64,000 bases of DNA, taken from Chromobacterium haemolyticum DSM 19808. GTDB lineage: Bacteria > Pseudomonadota > Gammaproteobacteria > Burkholderiales > Chromobacteriaceae. Where the stretch lies: positions 59,382-123,381 of the forward strand of contig NZ_JONK01000012.1 of the NCBI RefSeq assembly GCF_000711885.1, in the 5' to 3' direction. This document shows positions 58,825-64,000 of the stretch, in pieces (position 1 is the first letter of the stretch; each line of letters starts with the position of its first letter). Under the pieces are notes generated by a model, which was given only the letters and a program-made list of their open reading frames with translations, made no database searches and was not told the DNA's origin. Position numbers and translations under genes: made by a program.

Positions 58825-59408
58825 GCGGCGGCCCTTTCGTTCTGCTTTGCGCAGAGCTTTGCGACCTGGACGAGCCACTCAGCAAACGCCGGCGGCGTAT
58901 GCTCGCGCTCGGCCTTGGTTATGGATGGCAGCCGAGGGTAAGACTTCGTGGGACGGACGCAGTGGGTTGGGCGGCCCGGGCGGAACGGGATGGGCGGCAA
59001 GTCACACGGCGCGCAGCCAACGATGTAGAGCCACGTCGCTTTCTCAGCGCGATGCCCCCAGTGGAACTGCTCGACTGCAATACTCCAGCCGCCAAACTCG
59101 TCTTGAAACTCACCGGGTTTTGGTAGAAACACCTCATTCCACAATGAGCTTTCCGCCGGATGCTCAAGCACGCCACCGAATTGGCGGATTTGCCGCAGAG
59201 CAAAAAGCGCCAACTCCTTTTCACCCGAGCGAGGTTTTGCAAACTGCCGCAACCGGCCCCAGGCACGGCAAGGGGGATGGGCGACAACCGGGCAGCCGCC
59301 CGGCCAGGCCCGGGCATCACGCTCTGCATCCCAGGCATCCACGCCGACCATCTGCTTGTAGACGCTGTCGGCGCGGACAAACAAGGCGGCAACTGGCTGC
59401 AAGGTCAT
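58821..59408 (-). CDS. Phage protein with HPPC motif, 195 residues
   Basis: A protein of a family common in prophages of beta- and gammaproteobacteria. Conserved parts: LFVRADSVYK at the start, DAERDARAWPGGCPVVAHPPCRAWGRL (HPPC at residues 44-47), FGGVLEHPAESSLW and FHWGHRAEKATWLYIVG. The HPPC and HPAxS elements are reminiscent of the active-site loop of DNA methyltransferases and nucleotide-modifying enzymes, but no SAM motif is seen. Function unknown. Confidence 0.7.
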   Translation of the reverse strand: MTLQPVAALFVRADSVYKQMVGVDAWDAERDARAWPGGCPVVAHPPCRAWGRLRQFAKPRSGEKELALFALRQIRQFGGVLEHPAESSLWNEVFLPKPGEFQDEFGGWSIAVEQFHWGHRAEKATWLYIVGCAPCDLPPIPFRPGRPTHCVRPTKSYPRLPSITKAEREHTPPAFAEWLVQVAKLCAKQNERAAA

Positions 59409-59512
59409 GCGGGCTCCTCGCGGGCGTTAAAAAGCCCACTTGCGTGGGCTTCGTTAACTGCGGCAATCGCCGCGCCGGTGTCGGGCGTTTCGTGCAGGTG
59501 TTGCGGGTTCAT
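59405..59512 (-). CDS. Very small phage gene, 35 residues, containing a terminator-like hairpin
   Basis: ATG at 59512 overlaps the stop of the 99-residue gene (ATGA) and its own TGA overlaps the next ATG (59408). It codes MNPQHLHETPDTGAAIAAVN plus 15 residues. Both junctions are typical of this operon, so it is likely to be translated. A hairpin followed by Ts lies in its middle. Confidence 0.5.
   Translation of the reverse strand: MNPQHLHETPDTGAAIAAVNEAHASGLFNAREEPA
59426..59453 (-). terminator. Terminator-like hairpin inside a small gene
   Basis: On the minus strand AAGCCCAC pairs with GTGGGCTT around a GCAA loop, and TTTTTAA follows. It has the form of an intrinsic terminator but lies inside a coding region. 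Translation of the short gene through it could decide whether transcription goes on. Confidence 0.6.
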
Positions 59513-59808
59513 GCCTCTTCCTTTTGCGCTTTGGGCACCCAAGCATTAGCCTCATCGGACCAGATGCAGTGCTTGGTGAGGTTGTTCCAGAAGTAGTGCC
59601 GCCCTTGATGGGCCCAGAGTTCTGGCGTGGTGTTCATCAGAAAGCGGCGGATGATCTCGCGGCCAATGTACTCGACGAGCTCGCCTGCATCGCGGTCCTC
59701 AATGTCCACCGGGTTGGCTTGGGCGATGTGCCACAGCTCGGCCAAGTGGGTGTCAGTAAAGTCTCGCAGCCGGTCGGTGTCGATTTCGAAAGCAACCGTG
59801 GTTTTCAT
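59509..59808 (-). CDS. Phage hypothetical protein, 99 residues
   Basis: Starts MKTTVAFEIDTDRLRDFTDT with GGAG eight bases upstream. It contains DTHLAELWHIAQANPVDIEDRDAGE, a pattern of small phage early proteins, and then a WAHQGRHYFWNNLTKH aromatic part. No defined family. Its start lies inside the 3' end of the 50-residue frame before it. Confidence 0.65.
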   Translation of the reverse strand: MKTTVAFEIDTDRLRDFTDTHLAELWHIAQANPVDIEDRDAGELVEYIGREIIRRFLMNTTPELWAHQGRHYFWNNLTKHCIWSDEANAWVPKAQKEEA

Positions 59809-59905
59809 TGTGCTTGCTCCAAAAGCAAACCGCCCACTTGGGCGGCTGATTGATCGGTGCGCCGTGGTTCAGCCGGCGCCACTGCGCGAGGTCGTCTTCG
59901 GTCAT
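59753..59905 (-). CDS. Possible small phage gene, 50 residues, overlapping its neighbour
   Basis: ATG at 59905 overlaps the preceding stop as ATGA. It begins MTEDDLAQWRRLNHGAPINQ and runs 56 bp into the next gene in another frame. The first 30 residues look like phage coding sequence; the last part reads the alternative frame. It may serve only to couple translation. A terminator-like stem (59828-59850) lies in it. Confidence 0.4.
   Translation of the reverse strand: MTEDDLAQWRRLNHGAPINQPPKWAVCFWSKHNENHGCFRNRHRPAARLY
59822..59850 (-). terminator. Second terminator-like hairpin in the phage operon
   Basis: CCGCCC pairs with GGGCGG around an AAGT loop on the minus strand, followed by TTTGCTTTT. 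It lies within the overlapping 50-residue frame and 14 bp before the 99-residue gene. The Ts are interrupted, so it may terminate only partly. Confidence 0.5.
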
Positions 59906-60195
59906 GTGCTCACCTTTCTGTAAATCTTGAGCTGCCGCTCCCGCCGCACGATCTGCAGCAGCCCGGCGTTGACGGCGTCGGTGCAGATCAGCCGCGCCGA
60001 TTCGATGCTCAGACACAGCAACTTGGCAACGTCCGCGCTCGTGAACTCGCCCCTGGGCATGTCCTCGACCCTGTGCTCCACTCGGTCCAGCGAGTACCGC
60101 GCCCCTGCCGGCCGCCGCTTCTTCGGCTCAGGCTTATAGAAGAGATGGGCCAGGCCGGGCACGATCCGGGGCGCGCTCTTGATGTCCGGGTACAT
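59902..60195 (-). CDS. Phage protein with helix-turn-helix-like part, 97 residues
   Basis: Starts MYPDIKSAPRIVPGLAHLFY; the start overlaps the previous stop by one base (TGATG). The C-terminal half, FTSADVAKLLCLSIESARLICTDAVNAGLLQIVRRERQLKIYRK, has the spacing of a winged helix-turn-helix (helix, turn at SIESAR, then wing). It may be a small DNA-binding regulator; the target is unknown. Confidence 0.65.
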   Translation of the reverse strand: MYPDIKSAPRIVPGLAHLFYKPEPKKRRPAGARYSLDRVEHRVEDMPRGEFTSADVAKLLCLSIESARLICTDAVNAGLLQIVRRERQLKIYRKVST

Positions 60196-60578
60196 CACGC
60201 CGCGGCCTGTACGAGATCGATCACGTTGCTGCGGGACTCGGTCGGCAGCAGCGCGACATGCAGCGCGGCTTCCAACTCGATGACACGGCGGTCGCGCGCT
60301 TCGAGCTGGCGCTCCAGCAGTTCGACACGCTCCGCTTCGGCGCGCAGGCCTTCGATCTCTACGCCCTGCTCGGCCAGCTGGCGCTGCTGGTGGCGCACCT
60401 CCAGCTCCAGCGCCTGGCGGAGCTTTGCATTCCACTCCACATCCTTCTGTAAATCATTTTTCCACTCTTCAAGAGTGGTCGCCCGCGCCTTCAGTGCGCG
60501 ATGCGCGGTTGTCAGCCGCTCCAGGCGGCCGGCCAGTTCTTGGGGCTCTGCCGGGATGGCGATAGCGATGATGGTCAT
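60195..60578 (-). CDS. Phage coiled-coil protein, 127 residues
   Basis: A mostly helical protein with heptad character from about residue 15 to 110 (LAGRLERLTTAHRALKARATT, LEVRHQQRQLAEQGVEIEGL). It ends in VIDLVQAAA. It could be a scaffold or a partner of the recombination proteins. No family assigned. Confidence 0.7.
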   Translation of the reverse strand: MTIIAIAIPAEPQELAGRLERLTTAHRALKARATTLEEWKNDLQKDVEWNAKLRQALELEVRHQQRQLAEQGVEIEGLRAEAERVELLERQLEARDRRVIELEAALHVALLPTESRSNVIDLVQAAA

Positions 60579-60626
60579 GTTGTGGTCCTCAGTGGGCGCC
60601 GTGGGCGCCCAGGTGTGATTCGGTGA

Positions 60627-61535
60627 TTACGCGGCAGCAGCAGTGTCTGCGTCGTTGCTATTGGCGTCCAACTGCTCCAGCGTGCCGCCGGCGTCCAGCC
60701 AGGCTTGAACCCAAGCCGGCTTACGGCCGCGACCGGTCCAAGTCAGGCGAGAATCGTCCGGATGCTGGTAGCGCACCGCCGGGGTGGTGGCGGCGGCCGG
60801 CGCATCGGGTTCCTGGCTGTCCTCGGCGTCCGGTGCTTCCACCGTCGCCTGCTCGCCGCCGGCCAGCTCCTTGTGAAACTCTTTCCAGCCCTTGACCCAT
60901 TCGATGCACAGCGCGCCGGTCATGATCGGGCAATCGCTCTCCGGCTTGCCGGCCAGCGCCGCGTCGTAGCCGTCATCGAAGGCTTTGTCGAGTTGCTCCT
61001 CGGTCGGTGTTTCATCGCCCGGCGCAGGCAACTGCGGCGCGTCGGCTACGAACTCCGCGTCGACTACATCGCCGCCGAAGATGTCGTCCATGCCGCCGCC
61101 GTCGTTGTCGTGGTACTCGTGTCCGAGGTCCATCGCGCGCTGGTCCGGTTCGCCGACGATCTCGTCCATGCCGCCGAGGTTTTCGTCGGCGTTGGCCACC
61201 ACCAGCAAGCAAGTCTTGCCTGTGGCGCGCATCAGATCCACGATGCCGGCGGCGTTCTGATTTACCTTGAACTGGACCTTCACGCCGTCCTTGCTGACGA
61301 ACTGCTCCAGATGGGCGGGCACGGTGACGCGACCCTCGGAGCTCAGCAGGTGGATGGCCATTTTGACGTTCGACTCGACGCGCTTGCGCATACGCTCGAT
61401 CACGTCGTCCTGTTTGGCCTGGCTGAGCTTCTGCCAGACATCCGGCAGCAGCTTCACTTCAGCTACCAGCGCGCTGAGCAGGTCTTTGCCGATCGTGTCG
61501 GAGGTCATCGCGCGGAAGTCTTTGTTGTCTTGCAT
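60627..61535 (-). CDS. Phage protein with RMF-like segment and C-terminal H-NS DNA-binding domain
   Basis: A 302-residue protein with three modules. Residues 11-145 (DTIGKDLLSALVAEVKLLPDVWQKLS, GRVTVPAHLEQFVSKDGVKVQ, NQNAAGIVDLMRATGKTCLLV) form a domain found in many prophages, of unknown function. Residues 183-225 resemble ribosome modulation factor: GYDAALAG, DCP and WVKGWKEF align without gaps to E. coli RMF, 12 of 32 identical by eye. Residues 253-289 are an H-NS C-terminal domain with the AT-hook-like loop TWTGRGRKPAW. No H-NS dimerisation domain is seen. AGGA lies seven bases before the ATG. It sits between recT and the small genes. Confidence 0.88.
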   Translation of the reverse strand: MQDNKDFRAMTSDTIGKDLLSALVAEVKLLPDVWQKLSQAKQDDVIERMRKRVESNVKMAIHLLSSEGRVTVPAHLEQFVSKDGVKVQFKVNQNAAGIVDLMRATGKTCLLVVANADENLGGMDEIVGEPDQRAMDLGHEYHDNDGGGMDDIFGGDVVDAEFVADAPQLPAPGDETPTEEQLDKAFDDGYDAALAGKPESDCPIMTGALCIEWVKGWKEFHKELAGGEQATVEAPDAEDSQEPDAPAAATTPAVRYQHPDDSRLTWTGRGRKPAWVQAWLDAGGTLEQLDANSNDADTAAAA

Positions 61536-61547
61536 GGGGTGATCCTT

Positions 61548-61766
61548 TCAGATTGAGGAGGCTATACGTTCTAAGTGATGGCGCTGCAGACTGCTGATGT
61601 GCATGCCCATGCCGTACTGCTTCAGCCGGGCTTGCATGGTTTCGATGAAGTCGCGGTCCCAGTCGCTGCCGTTGCGGGCGTTGGTTTCCGCGTCCGATAG
61701 AAGATCGCGCAGCCGGTCGGGCGTATAGAGCGAGCTGGCCGGCCGCGTTGAGATGACGCGGCTCAT
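61548..61766 (-). CDS. Phage hypothetical protein, 72 residues
   Basis: Starts MSRVISTRPASSLYTPDRLR and continues RDLLSDAETNARNGSDWDRDFIETMQAR. It lies 3 bp behind recT and 12 bp before the H-NS fusion gene. No family recognised. The pattern of acidic and basic residues suggests a small helical protein. Confidence 0.65.
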   Translation of the reverse strand: MSRVISTRPASSLYTPDRLRDLLSDAETNARNGSDWDRDFIETMQARLKQYGMGMHISSLQRHHLERIASSI

Positions 61767-61769
61767 GGG

Positions 61770-62840
61770 TCAATCACCCAACAGCTCGGCCCGGCGCGCG
61801 TGATACAGGTCGCTCAGCTGCTGGAAGGCCTCGCCGTCGGCAATGCCGCTGAACTCGTCGGCCATCAAATCCAGCGTGTCTACGTCCTTGCAGTTGCCGA
61901 TCCGGGTCTTGAAGCCGTCCAAGTCGAAACCGGGAGCGCCTGCGGCTGCAGCCGGCGCGGCCTGTGCGCGCAGTTCATCGACTCGCTGCTGATAGCGCTT
62001 CACCGCGACGGCGTAGTCCTGCTCTCCCAGCTGGCCGGCCATCTCCTTCGCGGCCTGCATCTGAGCCCGCCCGCCGGCCGTGCTGATAGCGAGCAGGACA
62101 TCGTCCAAGCTTGGGGCAGGCAGAGCGGCCGGCGCAGGCTTGGCCGCAAGACGCTGCTTGAGCTGAGCCGTTCGCGTAGCCGGCGCGGCAGCGACCGGCG
62201 CACTATTGGCGCGCGGCGTGATGTCGCGCTCTGCTGGCGTTCCCTGATCAAGCTCGTCTGGGGTGTAAACGCCAAGCAGTACATCGGGAGCATGTAATCT
62301 CGCCCACCGCTTTGTGCACAGATATGCCAATTGTTGCTTCGGGTCATGCTCCCAGTTTGGAGAGTTTCGAACACCCGCTTGTGCCATGCTTATGGTCAAA
62401 ACCCTAGGCTCTGTCTCACCTCGAATCGTTGCGGAAACGGTCGCGGTCAGAAGCGAGCTTTTGTCGTTCTTGCCAGAGCACTTACTCCAATCTCCACCCC
62501 AGCTGTAGCTGATACGGGTATGCAAAAGCGGGGAGGAAGAAACAACTGCATTCACAAGTTGCGCCTCGTAGCCTAGGGTGCCATTCACGAGATGGGTTTT
62601 TTGCGCGACGGCGAACGGATTCATTCGCCACTGCATAGCTTGCATCACAACCGCTAGGCAATCGCCGGGATTGTTCCGGAGATGCTGGGGAACGGTGGCC
62701 TTGCCGCTGGCCATGATCTCGGCAACCCGCATCATGCGGTCGATGCTGCCATCGTCCAGCACCAGCGCAGAGGTGGACGTCTGGTGGCCATGAAACGCCG
62801 GCACATCGGTGACGGCCTCGTGTTCAATCAGTGCGCTCAT
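61770..62840 (-). CDS. RecT-family single-strand annealing protein
   Basis: A 356-residue phage recombinase. Conserved RecT parts: ASGKATVPQHLRNNPGDCLAVVMQAMQWRMNPFAVAQ, LGYEAQLVNAVVSS, and a C-terminal region rich in Ala and Pro (210-300). It anneals complementary single strands next to the YqaJ exonuclease that makes them. The two genes overlap by four bases (ATGA). The Ala/Pro linker before the last helical part probably tethers a protein-interaction domain. Confidence 0.93.
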   Translation of the reverse strand: MSALIEHEAVTDVPAFHGHQTSTSALVLDDGSIDRMMRVAEIMASGKATVPQHLRNNPGDCLAVVMQAMQWRMNPFAVAQKTHLVNGTLGYEAQLVNAVVSSSPLLHTRISYSWGGDWSKCSGKNDKSSLLTATVSATIRGETEPRVLTISMAQAGVRNSPNWEHDPKQQLAYLCTKRWARLHAPDVLLGVYTPDELDQGTPAERDITPRANSAPVAAAPATRTAQLKQRLAAKPAPAALPAPSLDDVLLAISTAGGRAQMQAAKEMAGQLGEQDYAVAVKRYQQRVDELRAQAAPAAAAGAPGFDLDGFKTRIGNCKDVDTLDLMADEFSGIADGEAFQQLSDLYHARRAELLGD

Positions 62841-63778
62841 GCTGCTTGTTCCTTCGCCTTCTTGTGGCGGAAATCGATATAGGTCACGGCGTCAACGGTG
62901 TATGAACCGCGGGAGATCGCCTTGCGGGTGAACTGCGAGCCGTCCGGAAGCTTGCCGACGGCAGCATTGCCCATCAGCTCAAGCAAGTGGTTCTTTGCAC
63001 CGGTGGCGACGGCCTCGTACAGCTTTTTCTGCTCGTTCGCCTCGTCCATGACGGCTTTCCAGTGAGTGGCGCTGTCCGGCAGGGCTATTTCCTCGCCGTT
63101 CGTCCCCGGGTAGAGCCTGGCCAGCAGGTCGGGCGTGGTCGCGTGGTCGCAATCCAGTTCAGGCGCTTTGCCCGTCTGAACGCGCTGCCAGAACTCGGCT
63201 TCGCGGGCGATCAGCTCCGCGATCAGCTCGTTATCCCGCCGGATGTGATAGAGGCGGAACTCCGGGCCGGACATCAGCACAGCGAGGTCACACAACTCGG
63301 CGCCGGTCACCGCCATGTAGTGCTGGCACTGCACGAGGTAGGTCATGGGCACTTCGTCGGTGCCATCAGGCCCCCATGCCGACTTGTCGATGAAACGACC
63401 GAGGGCGGTCTTACACTCCAGCAAATGCCGCGTGCGGATCTCGCCGCGGTGCTGCGGGCGCTTGTCGCCCTCCCATACCAGCCGGTCAAGATTGCCCAGC
63501 ACAAACGGGTGCTCCTGATGGCGCAGCATGGTGTTGCAGCGCTCGACCTTCAGGCCGGTGCGCCGGCTGTAACGCTGGGCGACGTAGTCTTCGAGGTCGC
63601 GGCCAGCGATCACCGCCTCTTTGTCGTCGATGTCTTCCGGCTGGAGCTCACCGCGCTTTTCCAGATAGAGCTGATACGCGGTTTTGTATGGGTTCACGCC
63701 CAGCACCGTGCCGGCGTCGCTGCCGCCGATGCCGGTGTTGCGCAGTGCGAGCCATTCGTCGCGCGAAATTGCAGTCAT
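62837..63778 (-). CDS. YqaJ-family phage exonuclease (lambda Exo-like)
   Basis: A 313-residue nuclease of the PD-(D/E)XK fold. Signatures: WLALRNTGIGGSDAGTVLGVNPYKTAYQLYLEKRGE, the acidic VLGNLDRLVW and the catalytic LECKTALG. It resects double-stranded DNA ends 5' to 3' to feed RecT. The gene pair Exo-RecT is the recombination module of many lambda-like phages. Its start overlaps the next gene by four bases. Confidence 0.92.
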   Translation of the reverse strand: MTAISRDEWLALRNTGIGGSDAGTVLGVNPYKTAYQLYLEKRGELQPEDIDDKEAVIAGRDLEDYVAQRYSRRTGLKVERCNTMLRHQEHPFVLGNLDRLVWEGDKRPQHRGEIRTRHLLECKTALGRFIDKSAWGPDGTDEVPMTYLVQCQHYMAVTGAELCDLAVLMSGPEFRLYHIRRDNELIAELIAREAEFWQRVQTGKAPELDCDHATTPDLLARLYPGTNGEEIALPDSATHWKAVMDEANEQKKLYEAVATGAKNHLLELMGNAAVGKLPDGSQFTRKAISRGSYTVDAVTYIDFRHKKAKEQAA

Positions 63779-64000
63779 GCCGCCTCCTCTTCTTCCTGGT
63801 CATCAATGACAGCCTCAAACTGGTGCTGGTCATTGAGGCGATACTTCACGCCGGCCTCGATACCGTTTTCGCCCACATACGCCAGGGCAAAGCGGGTTCG
63901 TGTGCCATCGTGGTACGCAATTGCGGCGCAGCCACCCTCCCCCAGCATGACTTCGCGCACGGTTGCGGCCGCGGCCACCACGGCGTTTTTGCCGGTTGCT
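63775..64000 (-). CDS. Phage hypothetical protein, 5' end beyond the window
   Basis: The frame is open to the right edge, giving at least 75 residues. It ends ATVREVMLGEGGCAAIAYHD and later AVIDDQEEEEAA; the acidic tail overlaps the YqaJ start by four bases. No family recognised. A GTG at 63981 could be the start, but the frame continues upstream without a stop. Confidence 0.6.
   Translation of the reverse strand, partial: ATGKNAVVAAAATVREVMLGEGGCAAIAYHDGTRTRFALAYVGENGIEAGVKYRLNDQHQFEAVIDDQEEEEAA

Overview
The window looks like a Chromobacterium-type betaproteobacterium (Neisseriales). It is GC-rich, has a full class of core genes in a betaproteobacterial arrangement (pyrG-kdsA-eno-ftsB, gcvT-gcvH-gcvP behind a tandem glycine riboswitch, rpmB-rpmG, tsaB-rimI-udg, smpB, guaA), carries two chemosensory pathways, and is rich in c-di-GMP enzymes. 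The genus is inferred from gene content and protein style, not from a search.

Layout. 1-4.9 kb: an iron/organophosphate-type ABC importer (permease cut by the window edge, plus periplasmic binding protein) divergent from a TctD/TctE-type two-component system. 4.9-12.1 kb: a TetR regulator, a 650-bp AT-rich spacer, an oligopeptide-type binding protein, a small solute-binding protein, and a 1141-residue hybrid kinase/GGDEF/EAL protein. 12.2-17.1 kb: the glycine cleavage operon, controlled by a tandem riboswitch. 17.3-23 kb: a fused DhaK-DhaL kinase, a VanX-type dipeptidase, an APC transporter, gluQ and fdxA, followed by a palindromic repeat element. 23.2-33.9 kb (minus strand): sensor kinase, STAS protein, PP2C phosphatase, then CheY-CheA-CheW-MCP-CheR-CheB-CheD. 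34.1-40.5 kb (plus strand, divergent): two CheV, CheY, CheZ, a second CheA and an EAL-HDOD protein, that is, the flagellar-type pathway with its phosphatase. 40.6-52.8 kb: housekeeping genes.

From 52.85 kb to the right edge the content changes to an integrated element, most likely a prophage. A P4-type tyrosine integrase sits directly behind the intact 3' end of guaA, a recognised integration hotspot. All other genes of the element lie on the minus strand and run toward the integrase as a tightly overlapping early operon: YqaJ exonuclease, RecT annealing protein, a multi-domain protein ending in an H-NS DNA-binding domain, many small hypothetical proteins, and an AlpA-type regulator last. At least four short genes of 29-59 codons are supported by start/stop overlaps. 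The right end and any structural genes lie beyond the window.

The most unusual items are the phage protein at 60627-61535 (phage N-terminal domain, a segment that resembles ribosome modulation factor, and an H-NS C-terminal domain in one chain), the chemosensory operon that carries a STAS/PP2C pair without an obvious serine kinase, the cluster of GACGGTA heptamers in front of the integrase, and terminator-like hairpins inside very short genes of the phage operon.
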